Positions 41,516-50,696 are shown, counted from the first letter of the stretch. The stretch: 64,000 nt of DNA from Pseudomonas capsici (GCF_017165765.1 NZ_JAFGZD010000011.1:62001-126000), one strand, 5' to 3'. Numbers and translations: made by a program. The notes: a model not told the origin generated them from the sequence alone.

Positions 41516-42652
41516 TCAGCGCCGTTCGGTCCGGGTGCTTACATCGACCCACACGGCCAGTACCAGGATGCTGCCTTTGACGATCATCTGCCAGTAGCTG
41601 TCCACGTCGAGCATGGACATGCCGTTGTCCAGGCTGGTGATGACCAACGCCCCGAGCAACGCGCCATACACCGTGCCGGAGCCGCCGCGCATGGAGGTGC
41701 CGCCGATGAAGCAGGCGGCAATGGCATCGAGTTCGCCCATGCTGCCGGCCGAGGGTGAGCCTGCTGCCAGGCGTGCGGTGTTGACCATGCCGGCAAGCGC
41801 GCACATCACGCCCATGATGCCGAAGATCCACAGCTTCACGAACTGCACATTGATGCCGGACAGCCGTGTGGCTTCCATATTGCTGCCCACCGAATAGACG
41901 CGGCGTCCGAAGACGGTCTGGCTGGTCACGTAGCTGAACACGCCGAGCAGAATCAGCAACAGCAGTACCGGTACGGGGATGCCGTCGTAGCTGTTCAGCG
42001 TCTGGACGAAACCGGCCAGCACCGCGCCGATCAGCACCACGCGCAGGATATCGCGCACCAGTGAATGCGCAGCCAGCCCGTGAAGGGCGCGATTGCGGCG
42101 CTGTTTCCAGGTCAGGAACAGGGTCAGGGCAAACAGCACAATCCCCAGGCCCGTGCCCACCGCATGCGGCAGATAGCCCTGCCCCACATAGACGAGTTCC
42201 GGCGAAACCGGAGCGATGGTGGTGCCGCCGGTAATGCCCAGCAGAATGCCGCGAAACGCCAGCATGCCGCCCAGCCCGACAATGAATGACGGGATGCGCA
42301 GATAAGCCGTCATGTAGCCATTGGCGATGCCGATCATCAGCCCGCACAACACCACAATGCTCAGGTTGGCCAGCAGCGGTATGTGATAGATCACGTCGAG
42401 AATCGCTGCCAGTCCACCGAGCAGCCCCAGCAGTGAGCCCACCGACAGATCGATCTCGCCACTGATGATCACCAGCACCATGCCGCAGGCCAGAATCCCG
42501 GTGATGGACATCTGGCGCAACAGGTTGGAAAGGTTGCGCGGGGTCAGGAATCCGCCTTCGGTCTGCCAACTGAAAAACAGCCAGATAATCGCCACGGCGA
42601 TGACCAGCGCGAGCATTTTGTAGCGAGTGAAGAGCTGTTTGACCTGGTTCAT
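41516..42652 (-). CDS. xylH: Xylose ABC transporter permease
   Basis: A 378-residue membrane protein with about 10-11 helices, of the BPD_transp_2 ribose/xylose type. The signature SGEIDLSVGSLLGLLGGLAA is readable near the N-terminus, as is RTVFGRR-like GRRVYSVGSNMEATRLSGIN in the second half. Its ATG directly abuts the stop of xylG. It ends the xylAFGH gene order on the minus strand. Confidence 0.9.
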   Translation of the reverse strand: MNQVKQLFTRYKMLALVIAVAIIWLFFSWQTEGGFLTPRNLSNLLRQMSITGILACGMVLVIISGEIDLSVGSLLGLLGGLAAILDVIYHIPLLANLSIVVLCGLMIGIANGYMTAYLRIPSFIVGLGGMLAFRGILLGITGGTTIAPVSPELVYVGQGYLPHAVGTGLGIVLFALTLFLTWKQRRNRALHGLAAHSLVRDILRVVLIGAVLAGFVQTLNSYDGIPVPVLLLLILLGVFSYVTSQTVFGRRVYSVGSNMEATRLSGINVQFVKLWIFGIMGVMCALAGMVNTARLAAGSPSAGSMGELDAIAACFIGGTSMRGGSGTVYGALLGALVITSLDNGMSMLDVDSYWQMIVKGSILVLAVWVDVSTRTERR

Positions 42653-44209
42653 CTACGCAGACTTCCGATCATTATTGTTATGGCCAGCGGCCTGGCTGAG
42701 GGCGGCGGCAAGCACCTGCTCCTGAGTGAGATCGCGGTTGATGAAATCGCCGCGCAACTGACCTTCGCCGATCACCAGCACCCGGTCCGAGACGCCGAGC
42801 ACTTCGGCCAGCTCCGAGGACACCATGATGATCGACACGCCTTCGGCCGCCAGTGCGCCCATCAGTTTGTAGATTTCATACTTGGCGCCGACATCCACGC
42901 CCCGGGTAGGCTCATCGAGAATCAGCACCCGGGGTTTGGTCAGCAGCATCTTCGCCAGTACGGCTTTTTGCTGGTTGCCGCCAGAGAGACTGGTGATCGG
43001 CAGAAACGGGCTCGCGGTCTTGAGGTGCATGCGCGAGATTTCCTGATCGATGCCATGCAGCTCGGCTTCGGCGTCGATGCGGGTCAGCTTCGAGTAGTTT
43101 TCCAGCACCGCCAGGGTGATGTTCTGGCCGACGCCAAGATCCGGAATGATGCCCTGGCGCTTGCGGTCTTCGGGGACCATGCACAGGCCGGCACGAATGG
43201 ACTTGAGCGGCGTGCTGGTATCGATCTGCTGGCCTCCCAGCCAGACTTCACCTTCGTGACGACCGGGATATGCGCCGAACAGCGCCGAAACCAGCTCGGT
43301 GCGACCGGCCCCCACCAATCCGGCGATCCCGAGGATTTCACCGCGCTTGAGAACGAAGGAAATGTCATCGACCCGCTTGCGCCGAGGGGTATCGACGTCA
43401 TAGCAGGTGATGTGACGCGCCTCGAAAATCACCTCGCCAATGCTGTGGGGTTCGGTGGGATACAGATTGCTCATTTCCCGCCCGACCATCTGGGTGATGA
43501 TCCTGGGGATGTCCATGTCTGCCATATCGGTCGTGGCGATGTGCTTGCCATCGCGGATCACCGAAATGGTGTCGCATACGGCGGCCACTTCATCGAGTTT
43601 GTGGGAGATATAGACGCACGCCACGCCCTTGGCCTTGAGGTCGCGGATGATGTCCAGCAACACCTCGATTTCCGAACGGGTCAGCGCCGAGGACGGCTCG
43701 TCGAGGATCAGCAGCCGTGCCTGCTTGTTCAGTGCCTTGGCGATTTCCACCAGTTGCTGGTAGCCACCGCCGTATTGGGAGACCGGCAGCGAGACGTTCA
43801 TGTCCGGCACTTTCAGCTCACGCATCAGGGCTTCGGCGCGGTGGGTCATGGCCGGGTAATTCATGCGCCCGCCGAACAATGTCAGTTCATGGCCCATGAA
43901 TATGTTTTCGGTCACCGACAGGTCGGGAACCAGAGTCAGTTCCTGATGAATGATGACGATACCGGCAGCTTCGGTTTCTCTGATCGACTGGGCCTTGAGC
44001 GGCTGGCCGTCCCAGAGGACTTCACCCTCCCAGGTGCCATGCGGGTAGACCGCCGACAGCACTTTCATCAGCGTGGATTTACCGGCCCCGTTCTCGCCGC
44101 ACAATCCGACACATTCACCCGGCCTGACCTTGATATCGATGCCATTGAGGGCTTTGACACCGTCGAAGGTTTTGACGATGCCGTTCATTTGCAGCAGGTA
44201 GTCGGACAT
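42653..44209 (-). CDS. xylG: Xylose ABC transporter ATP-binding protein (double ATPase)
   Basis: A 518-residue protein with two ABC domains. The first has Walker A GLCGENGAGKSTLMKVLS and Walker B LLILDEPSSAL. The second has a GLVGAGRTELVSALFG loop in place of a normal Walker A, the signature LSGGNQQKAVLAKML and LILDEPTRGVDVG. This split is typical of sugar importers of the RbsA/XylG/AraG type, with the second site degenerate. xylG lies between xylF and xylH, 65 bp after xylF with a stem-loop between. Confidence 0.92.
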   Translation of the reverse strand: MSDYLLQMNGIVKTFDGVKALNGIDIKVRPGECVGLCGENGAGKSTLMKVLSAVYPHGTWEGEVLWDGQPLKAQSIRETEAAGIVIIHQELTLVPDLSVTENIFMGHELTLFGGRMNYPAMTHRAEALMRELKVPDMNVSLPVSQYGGGYQQLVEIAKALNKQARLLILDEPSSALTRSEIEVLLDIIRDLKAKGVACVYISHKLDEVAAVCDTISVIRDGKHIATTDMADMDIPRIITQMVGREMSNLYPTEPHSIGEVIFEARHITCYDVDTPRRKRVDDISFVLKRGEILGIAGLVGAGRTELVSALFGAYPGRHEGEVWLGGQQIDTSTPLKSIRAGLCMVPEDRKRQGIIPDLGVGQNITLAVLENYSKLTRIDAEAELHGIDQEISRMHLKTASPFLPITSLSGGNQQKAVLAKMLLTKPRVLILDEPTRGVDVGAKYEIYKLMGALAAEGVSIIMVSSELAEVLGVSDRVLVIGEGQLRGDFINRDLTQEQVLAAALSQAAGHNNNDRKSA

Positions 44210-44236
44210 GGCAAAGGCTCACACAAAAGGTCCACT

Positions 44237-44253
44237 CCCCGGCAAGGCCGGGG
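44237..44253 (-). terminator. Intercistronic stem-loop between xylF and xylG
   Basis: CCCCGGC / GCCGGGG with a 3-nt loop, 20-odd bases after the xylF stop. Such structures after binding-protein genes usually stop part of transcription or protect the upstream message, giving more XylF than XylG/H. Confidence 0.6.
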
Positions 44254-44274
44254 GTTGTACTCCGGTCGGTCAGA

Positions 44275-45276
44275 TCACTGCCCGGCAATCTGTGCCTTGG
44301 TGTAGAAGCCGTCCTTTTCCAGCAGGTCGATGTTGTCCTTGGTCAACGGGGTTGGCGTGAGCAGGATGGTGTCGACCTTTTTGCTGCCATTGTCGTACTG
44401 CGAGCTGTAGGTGGGTTTCTCGTTACGCGCCAGTTGCACCGACAGCTTCGCGGCTTCGGAAGCGATCAGCTTCAGCGGCTTGTAGACGGTCATGGTCTGC
44501 GTGCCATCGATCACTCGCTTGACCGCAGCCAGGTCGGCATCCTGACCCGAGATCGGCACTTTGCCAGCCAGTTTCTGCGCGGCCAGTGCCTGAATGGCCC
44601 CGCCTGCAGTGGCGTCGTTGGAAGCGACAATGCCGTCGATCTTGTTGTTATTACGCGTCAGGGCATTCTCGACGATGCTCAGCGCTTCGGTGGGGTTCCA
44701 CTCTTTGACCCACTGTTGGCCAACGATCTTGATATCGCCCTTGTCGATGGCCGGTTGCAGCACTTTCATCTGACCTTCGCGCAGGATCTTGGCGTTGTTG
44801 TCGGTGGGCGCACCACCGAGCAGGAAGTAATTGCCCTTGGGCGCGGCTTGCAGCACGCCGTTGGCCTGCATCTCGCCGACCTTTTCGTTATCGAAGGAAA
44901 TGTAGGCATCGATATCGGCGTTGAGAATCAGACGGTCATAGGACACCACCTTGATCCCGGCCTTCTTGGCTTCAGCCACGGCGTTGGTCAGGACGGTGGC
45001 GTTGAACGGCACGATGACGATCACATCGACACCACGGGAGATCAGGTTTTCGATCTGGGAAATCTGTTTCTGCTCGTTGGCATCGGCCGACTGGACGAAG
45101 ACCTTGGCGTTGAGCTGTTCGGCCGCCGCGACAAAGTAATCCCGATCCCGTGACCAGCGCTCCAGACGCAGGTCATCGATGGAGAAACCGATTTTCGGGT
45201 TGGCAGAATCGGCCATGGCCGGGATGGACAGCAGGGCCAGAGCGCCGGCCAGCAAGGTGCGTTTGACTTTATTCAT
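44275..45276 (-). CDS. xylF: D-xylose-binding periplasmic protein
   Basis: A 333-residue sugar-binding protein with a Sec signal peptide (MNKVKRTLLAGALALLSIPA then MADS). The mature part is PBP type I: KIGFSIDDLRLERWSRDRDY at the N-terminus, VIVIVPFNATVLTNAVAEAK, DGIVASNDATAGGAIQALAA and ISGQDADLAAVKRVIDGTQT, all in the order seen in E. coli XylF. Upstream, xylA ends 128 bp away on the same strand. Confidence 0.92.
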   Translation of the reverse strand: MNKVKRTLLAGALALLSIPAMADSANPKIGFSIDDLRLERWSRDRDYFVAAAEQLNAKVFVQSADANEQKQISQIENLISRGVDVIVIVPFNATVLTNAVAEAKKAGIKVVSYDRLILNADIDAYISFDNEKVGEMQANGVLQAAPKGNYFLLGGAPTDNNAKILREGQMKVLQPAIDKGDIKIVGQQWVKEWNPTEALSIVENALTRNNNKIDGIVASNDATAGGAIQALAAQKLAGKVPISGQDADLAAVKRVIDGTQTMTVYKPLKLIASEAAKLSVQLARNEKPTYSSQYDNGSKKVDTILLTPTPLTKDNIDLLEKDGFYTKAQIAGQ

Positions 45277-45403
45277 GGTGGTGCGTCCTTTTATTGTTGT
45301 TTGAAAGACACTGCCTGACGATGAGTATCGTGCTGGTACAACTGTAGAGCGTCATGAAGCCGGACCCGCACAGATTTGTCGTGGGAATGTAACAGCCTGT
45401 CCG

Positions 45404-46720
45404 TCAGCTATAGATGAACCGGTTGACGAGGTTTTCGAGCATTTCCTGCCTGCCGCTCACGGCCTGCGGGTTCAGATCGTTGGCAAAGGCATGTTCGGCC
45501 AGTGACTCCAGGCTGAACCCGCCCGCCAGTACCTTCTGCCCCAACGGTTGTTGCCAGCCTGCATAGCGTTGATCCTTGAATTGCTGAAGCCGGTCGTTCT
45601 GCAGCATGACGGCGGCACGTTCGAGGGACAGGGCGAGAACATCCATCGCCGCCACATGGCCATGAAACAGGTCGACCTCATCGAGGCTCTGGCGGCGCAC
45701 CTTGGAGTCGAAGTTGAACCCGCCATTCTTGAAACCACCGGCCTTGAGGATTTCATAGGTGGCCAGGGTCATTTCTTCGACGCTGTTGGGAAACTGGTCG
45801 GTGTCCCAGCCATTCTGCGGGTCGCCGCGGTTGGCATCGATGCTGCCGAAGATCCCCAGCGAAGCGGCCGTGGCGATCTCGTGGTGGAAACTATGACCGG
45901 CCAGGGTCGCGTGGTTGGCTTCGATATTGACCTTGATTTCGTTCTCCAGACCGAACTGCTGCAAGAAGCCGAAGACCGTAGCGCTGTCGTAATCGTACTG
46001 GTGCTTGGTGGGCTCCTGCGGCTTGGGCTCGATCAACAGGTCGCCCTTGAAACCGATCTTGTGCTTGTGCTCGACCACCATCTGCATGAAGCGCCCCATC
46101 TGTTCGCGCTCGCGCTTCAGGTCGGTGTTGAGCAGCGTTTCATAGCCCTCGCGGCCGCCCCACAACACATAGTTGGAGCCTTTGAGGCGTTGGGTGGCGT
46201 TCATGGCGCTGAACACCTGAGCGGCGGCACAGGCGAACACTTCCGGGTCCGGGTTGCTGGCGGCCCCTGCGGCAAAACGCGGGTTGCTGAAACAGTTGGC
46301 GGTGCCCCACAGCAGCTTGATGCCGCTCTGCTCCTGATGCCGCTCCAGATGATCGATCATCTGCGCAAAGTGGTTGCGGTACTCCTTCAGCGAACGGCCT
46401 TCCGGGGCCACATCGGTATCGTGGAAGCAGTAGTAGTCGATCCCCAGCTTGGTGAAGAACTCGAACGCTGCCTCAGCCTTGCCGATGGCCACTTCCATGG
46501 GATCGCCCGCATGCTGCCACGGGCGCTTGAAGGTCCCCGCACCGAACACGTCGGAGCCCGGCCAGACGAAGGTGTGCCAGTAGCAGACGGCCATGCGCAG
46601 GTGCTCGCGCATGGGTTTGCCGAGGATGATTTTGTTGGCGTCGTAGTGGCGGAAAGCCAGAGGAGAATCGCTGGCCGGGCCTTCGTAGCGAATCCTGTCG
46701 ATATCAGGGAAGAACGGCAT
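45404..46720 (-). CDS. xylA: Xylose isomerase
   Basis: A 438-residue class II xylose isomerase converting D-xylose to D-xylulose. The active-site His and Asp are in YYCFHDTDVAPEGRSLKEY. The metal-binding Glu and His are in LLIEPKPQEPTKHQYDYD and VNIEANHATLAGHSFHHE. It is the first gene of xylAFGH and is divergent from xylR. No xylulokinase gene is adjacent, so the second step of the pathway must be encoded elsewhere. Confidence 0.95.
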   Translation of the reverse strand: MPFFPDIDRIRYEGPASDSPLAFRHYDANKIILGKPMREHLRMAVCYWHTFVWPGSDVFGAGTFKRPWQHAGDPMEVAIGKAEAAFEFFTKLGIDYYCFHDTDVAPEGRSLKEYRNHFAQMIDHLERHQEQSGIKLLWGTANCFSNPRFAAGAASNPDPEVFACAAAQVFSAMNATQRLKGSNYVLWGGREGYETLLNTDLKREREQMGRFMQMVVEHKHKIGFKGDLLIEPKPQEPTKHQYDYDSATVFGFLQQFGLENEIKVNIEANHATLAGHSFHHEIATAASLGIFGSIDANRGDPQNGWDTDQFPNSVEEMTLATYEILKAGGFKNGGFNFDSKVRRQSLDEVDLFHGHVAAMDVLALSLERAAVMLQNDRLQQFKDQRYAGWQQPLGQKVLAGGFSLESLAEHAFANDLNPQAVSGRQEMLENLVNRFIYS

Positions 46721-46891
46721 GGCTCGTGTCCTTTTGTTGTTCTTGTCGGTGCCTCGATACTAGCAACGGCCCTGTGCCCGGAAATTATGAAAGTCACCAA
46801 CAGCGAGTGCGATTTTGCGTATTGAGATTCACTGCAAGCACGCCTAGGCTGTGACGACCACCTTGGTGTTGGCAGACCCGGGACAACAATA
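46721..46891. promoter_or_regulatory. Divergent xylA-xylR promoter region
   Basis: A 171-bp spacer between the two start codons. It contains GGAAATTATGAAAG at 46781-46794, which recalls the A/T-rich half-sites of XylR operators. The match is suggestive only. Confidence 0.4.
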
Positions 46892-48064
46892 ATGAAAACC
46901 GTACCGCCCGTTCACCGCGTTGCCCTGCTGTTCAACGGCAGCAAGATCTATGACCGCGGCATCATCAGCGGCATCGGCAATTACCTGAGCAGCACCCGCG
47001 CCTCCTGGGACCTGTTTCTCGAGGAGGATTTCCTGTGCCGGTTGAAAGGGATCGAGCGCTGGCAAGGTGACGGCATCATTGCCGACTTCGACGACCCGCT
47101 GATCGGCGAAGCGCTGGCCGGAAGCCGATTACCGGTCGTAGCCGTGGGCGGCTCCTACCAGGACGAACGCGCCTACCCCAAAGGCATTCCCTACGTCGCC
47201 ACCGACAACAAGGCCATGATCACCCTGGCCTACGAACACCTGATCGAGGCCGGACTGACGCGCTTCGCCTGCTTCAGCCTGCCCGAAGCCCAGGCCAATC
47301 GCTGGGCTCAGGAACGGGAAAAGGCCTTTCGCTGGCTGATGTACCGCGATGGCCTGCATGCCGAGGTCTACCGTGGCATGGGCACCAGCGCGCCCTTGTG
47401 GGACAGCGCCGTCGAACAGCAGATCGCCTGGCTGCAAAGCCTGCCCAAACCCATCGGCATCATCGCCGTCAGCGATGCTCGCGCCCGGCAACTGCTGCAA
47501 GCCTGCCTGACCGCCGGGATTGCCGTACCGGAACAGGTGGCCCTGATCGGCATCGACAACGACCCGCTGACCCGCAGCCTGACCCGCGTACCGCTCAGCT
47601 CAGTGGTCCAGGGCACCGAAACCATGGGCCGCACCGCCGCACAACTGCTGCACCAGATGCTGCACGGCATGCCGACCAAGGGCACCCAGATTCTGATCCC
47701 GCCCGACTCGATCAACGTGCAGGTATCGAGCCTGCATCAGCCATTGGGCGACCCCTACGTCATGCAGGCCCTGCTGTTTATCCGCCAATACGCCTGCCAG
47801 GGCATCAAGACCGCGCAGGTGGCGGCCTATGTCGGCGTATCGCGCTCATCGCTGGAGTCGCACTTTCGCAGCGTGCGCGGCTGCAGCGTGCATGACGAGA
47901 TACTGCGTTTCAAACTGGCGGCCGCAGCCAAGGGGCTCAAGCGCACGGACTCGACGATTGCAGATACGGCACGCAATTGCGGCTTCAAGTCTGCGCAGTA
48001 TCTGCATACGGTGTTCAAGCGGGAATTCGGGTGTACTCCGCGCGAATATCAGCATGAGCACTGA
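46892..48064 (+). CDS. xylR: Xylose operon regulator XylR
   Basis: A 390-residue activator. The N-terminal part is a LacI/PBP-like xylose-sensing domain (VALLFNGSKIYDRGIISGIG, and VALIGIDNDPLTRSLTRVPL). The C-terminal AraC-type double HTH reads ACQGIKTAQVAAYVGVSRSS and CGFKSAQYLHTVFKREFGCT. It is divergent from xylA and should activate xylAFGH in the presence of xylose. Confidence 0.93.
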   Translation: MKTVPPVHRVALLFNGSKIYDRGIISGIGNYLSSTRASWDLFLEEDFLCRLKGIERWQGDGIIADFDDPLIGEALAGSRLPVVAVGGSYQDERAYPKGIPYVATDNKAMITLAYEHLIEAGLTRFACFSLPEAQANRWAQEREKAFRWLMYRDGLHAEVYRGMGTSAPLWDSAVEQQIAWLQSLPKPIGIIAVSDARARQLLQACLTAGIAVPEQVALIGIDNDPLTRSLTRVPLSSVVQGTETMGRTAAQLLHQMLHGMPTKGTQILIPPDSINVQVSSLHQPLGDPYVMQALLFIRQYACQGIKTAQVAAYVGVSRSSLESHFRSVRGCSVHDEILRFKLAAAAKGLKRTDSTIADTARNCGFKSAQYLHTVFKREFGCTPREYQHEH

Positions 48065-48267
48065 TGTTCAAGGGCTGCGACCGATTGTCGAGAACGGCTA
48101 TCCATAAAACCTTATCGCCACCTGTCCGGGACGCCGCCGTATAACGTGCGATAGAGCCTATTTGCAGCTTCCCTTTTCGTTGACGTGAACAATTCTTCAT
48201 TGGGATCAAGACCTTATGCCGACCCTGCGTCTGTAAAATCGGCGTTTTCTCAACGGAGGTTCACACC

Positions 48268-49053
48268 ATGCTCAGAGCACTGTCATGCACCGCCCTGCTA
48301 ATTGCCACATTCGCGGCTTCGGCAGCAGATGCGGCAACCCGAGAGCCCGACACGCTGACCGTACTCAGCTCAGGCGGCATCATGGGAGCCATCCGCGAAG
48401 TCGCTCCGGCCTACGAGAAAAGCCACCATATCAAACTGAACATCCAGGCCGCCCCCTCCATGGGCGAAACGCCCCAGGCAGTCCCCAACCGTCTGGCACG
48501 TGGCGAACAGGCCGATGTGCTGCTGATGGTCGGTTCGGCACTGGACAAGCTGGTGGCCAACGGTCAGGCGAACAAAGCCAGCCGGGTCGATCTGGGTGAG
48601 TCGTACATCGCCATGGCTGTGCGCAAGGGCGAAGCCAAACCCGATATCAGCAACATGAACAGCTTTCGCCAGAGCCTGCTCGACAGCAAGTCGGTCGCCT
48701 ACTCCGACAGCGCCAGCGGTGTGTATCTGTCCACCACCCTGTTCCCGAGCATGAACCTGGGCAGCGACTTCACTGCCAAGGCACGCATGATCCCCGCCGA
48801 ACCTGTCGGTGCCGTCGTCGCACGCGGCGACGCCCAGCTCGGCTTCCAGCAACTGAGCGAACTCAAACCGGTCAGCGGCATCGATATCGTTGGCCTGATT
48901 CCGGCCGACGCACAGAAGATGACCATGTACTCCGGTGCCGTCGTCAGCAAGAGCTCGCACCAGGAACAGGCACAGGCCCTGCTGGACTACCTGGCCTCTC
49001 GCCAGGCCGACGCTGCAATCGAAGACAGCGGGCTCAAGCCTTTGAAGCACTGA
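48268..49053 (+). CDS. Orphan ABC-type substrate-binding protein (ModA-like)
   Basis: A 261-residue periplasmic protein with a Sec signal peptide (MLRALSCTALLIATFAASAA). The mature part is a PBP type II fold of the ModA/molybdate-like group (TVLSSGGIMGAIREVAPAYE, QADVLLMVGSALDKLVANGQ, SVAYSDSASGVYLSTTLFPS). No permease or ATPase genes are nearby. The start follows AACGGAGGTTCACACC. Members of this group without a transporter may bind anions or organic acids as sensors; the ligand is unknown. Confidence 0.8.
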   Translation: MLRALSCTALLIATFAASAADAATREPDTLTVLSSGGIMGAIREVAPAYEKSHHIKLNIQAAPSMGETPQAVPNRLARGEQADVLLMVGSALDKLVANGQANKASRVDLGESYIAMAVRKGEAKPDISNMNSFRQSLLDSKSVAYSDSASGVYLSTTLFPSMNLGSDFTAKARMIPAEPVGAVVARGDAQLGFQQLSELKPVSGIDIVGLIPADAQKMTMYSGAVVSKSSHQEQAQALLDYLASRQADAAIEDSGLKPLKH

Positions 49054-49122
49054 TCATTTCAGTCAACCGCAGGAATTCATTCGCTCTGTCTGCATGAAGT
49101 GTTGCAAGTCCGTCAGAGGAGT

Positions 49123-49177
49123 GTGGGCGGCAGCTTGCTGGCGACTTCACCGTTGTCGCCAGCAAGCTGCCTCCCAC
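49123..49177. repeat. Paired inverted REP units
   Basis: GTGGGCGGCAGCTTGCTGGC + GAC, a 9-base loop, then GTCGCCAGCAAGCTGCC + TCCCAC. A long cruciform-type hairpin of REP family, 70 bp after the orphan binding protein gene, where it may also act as a terminator. Confidence 0.75.
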
Positions 49178-49284
49178 AGCATTACCAGCGCTGTACCAGA
49201 GACACTTCAGACGACACAAACCTGTTGCGTAATTGGGCTGATCAGTCTTTCCATCACGGCATGGATGATTGCACAGGTGAGTTA

Positions 49285-49848
49285 TCAGGCCGGAATCAGG
49301 CCCGCTTCCTGATAGCTGCGCATCAAATCATCAAACAGATCCAGATCCGCCTTTGTCCGCGCGATGAGCTGTGCGCCTGCGACGGCGGTGTAGATGGCGC
49401 GAGCACGCCGCTCACAGCTCAGGCCAGCGTCCCCACCGGCATCTGCCAGCACTTCAGCGAGCCATTTCACATTAACGTCCGCAAATGCCTGGACCTCTTT
49501 TGAAACCTGCTCAGGCAGATCTTCGTACTCTGCAGCCATAAAGCTGGACAAGCAGAGCCTGTTATCGTCCTTCAATGACTTGCGAAAGATGGACGGATAC
49601 AACTGCAAGCACTGGTGCGGATCAGAGTTAGAGGCCCGGATGTCTTCCAGCATAGCCAGCGTATCCTGCCAGTAGCGTTCAGCAACGGCAGCGCCCAACT
49701 CCGCTTTGCTTGGAAAGTGGTAGTAGATGCTTGCGTTCTTGATACCCACTTCTTCGGCGATGCTACGGAAATTGATGCCACTGTATCCATGCAACTGCGC
49801 CGCGGATCTCGCGGCCGCCAAAATGGCCTCTCGGGCGTTTTCGCTCAC
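49285..49848 (-). CDS. TetR-family transcriptional regulator
   Basis: A 187-residue repressor. The HTH reads NFRSIAEEVGIKNASIYYHF then PSKAELG (residues about 25-52); the C-terminal domain resembles the AcrR/NemR-type TetR_C group. The GTG at 49848 was chosen because AGGA precedes it by about six bases. It is divergent from a glutathione S-transferase gene, with two operator-like repeats in between, and most likely represses it and itself. Confidence 0.85.
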   Translation of the reverse strand: MSENAREAILAAARSAAQLHGYSGINFRSIAEEVGIKNASIYYHFPSKAELGAAVAERYWQDTLAMLEDIRASNSDPHQCLQLYPSIFRKSLKDDNRLCLSSFMAAEYEDLPEQVSKEVQAFADVNVKWLAEVLADAGGDAGLSCERRARAIYTAVAGAQLIARTKADLDLFDDLMRSYQEAGLIPA

Positions 49849-49908
49849 GTGTAATCCTCGACTTTTATTCAGACCTTGTGTGCCAGGCAGTCTACTCGCT
49901 ACACATCC

Positions 49909-49926
49909 ACCTGCCAACTGACAGGT
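49909..49926. promoter_or_regulatory. TetR operator-like palindrome 1
   Basis: ACCTGCCAACTGACAGGT: outer ACCTG..CAGGT symmetry with a shared CCAACTGACAGG core also found at 49964. It lies between the divergent TetR and GST genes. Confidence 0.6.
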
Positions 49927-49932
49927 AGGGTA

Positions 49933-49961
49933 TTGACAGAGAGAAAATCTTCGCCCAATCT
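49933..49961 (+). promoter_or_regulatory. Candidate GST promoter
   Basis: A consensus -35 TTGACA at 49933-49938 is followed after 17 bp by a poor -10 (CAATCT). The pair lies exactly between the two operator-like repeats, so bound repressor would cover it. Confidence 0.4.
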
Positions 49962-49963
49962 TT

Positions 49964-49985
49964 ACCTACCAACTGACAGGCAGGT
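49964..49985. promoter_or_regulatory. TetR operator-like palindrome 2
   Basis: ACCTACCAACTGACAGGCAGGT repeats the 18-bp site at 49909 with two changes, 55 bp away and just upstream of the GST start. Confidence 0.6.
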
Positions 49986-49994
49986 AATTCTACC

Positions 49995-50696
49995 ATGACT
50001 CTTTCACAGCAACGCGTTGACGCTTCCAATGTTACCCCGATGAAAATTTATGACTGGTTCGATGGACCCTACCCGGCTCGGGTCCGCATAGCTCTCGCCG
50101 AAAAGGGGCTGTTGCCGAAGATTGAATTCGTCTCAGTGAATCTCTGGACCGGCGAACACAAGCAACCCGAGTTCCTTGCCATCAACTACTCTGGCACGCT
50201 CCCTGTGCTTGAGCTCGGAGACGGAACGCTGATCGCAGAGTGCACCGCGATCACCCAGTATCTAGACAGCCTGGACGGTAAGCCGACGCTCACGGGTGAA
50301 ACGCCTCTGGAGAAGGGGCTCATCCATATGATGACCAAGCGCGCCGAAATCGAATTTCTCGATGCTGTGAGCGTCTACTTTCATCACGCCACTCTGGGCC
50401 TGGGGCCAAAGGTCGAGCTGTATCAGAACGCCGAGTGGGGCGCAAAAATGGGCGAGAAAGCGATCAGAGGGATGCGTTATTTCGACGACCTGCTCAAAGA
50501 TCGGCCTTTCGTTGCAGGCGACAGATTTTCGATGGCGGACATCGCTGTACTAGGAGGGATGATCTTCGCCTCGCTGGTAAAACTCCCGGTACCGGAAGAG
50601 TGCGTAGCGTTGCGAGCATGGCATGCCAAAATGCAAGAACGCCCAAGCGTTCAGACCTGGCGCGCTCTGGTTGAGCAAGGTGCACCAAAAAGTTAG
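49995..50696 (+). CDS. Glutathione S-transferase family protein
   Basis: A 233-residue cytosolic enzyme. The thioredoxin-like N-domain (MKIYDWFDGPYPARVRIALA) carries the glutathione-gamma-Glu binding motif GTLIAECTAITQYLD. The helical C-domain ends in FVAGDRFSMADIAVLGGMIF. The first ATG at 49995 adds 15 residues before the canonical MKIYDW start at 50040; neither has a strong ribosome binding site. It is controlled, by position, by the divergent TetR gene. Confidence 0.85.
   Translation: MTLSQQRVDASNVTPMKIYDWFDGPYPARVRIALAEKGLLPKIEFVSVNLWTGEHKQPEFLAINYSGTLPVLELGDGTLIAECTAITQYLDSLDGKPTLTGETPLEKGLIHMMTKRAEIEFLDAVSVYFHHATLGLGPKVELYQNAEWGAKMGEKAIRGMRYFDDLLKDRPFVAGDRFSMADIAVLGGMIFASLVKLPVPEECVALRAWHAKMQERPSVQTWRALVEQGAPKS

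Noticed and set aside
42680..44305. 541-codon open frame on the plus strand opposite xylG
   Set aside because: Longer than xylG itself, but antisense to intact ABC motifs and His/Asp/Gly-rich in the manner of reverse frames in GC-rich DNA.
45548..46825. 425-codon plus-strand frame opposite xylA
   Set aside because: Shadow of xylose isomerase, whose active-site motifs on the minus strand are complete.
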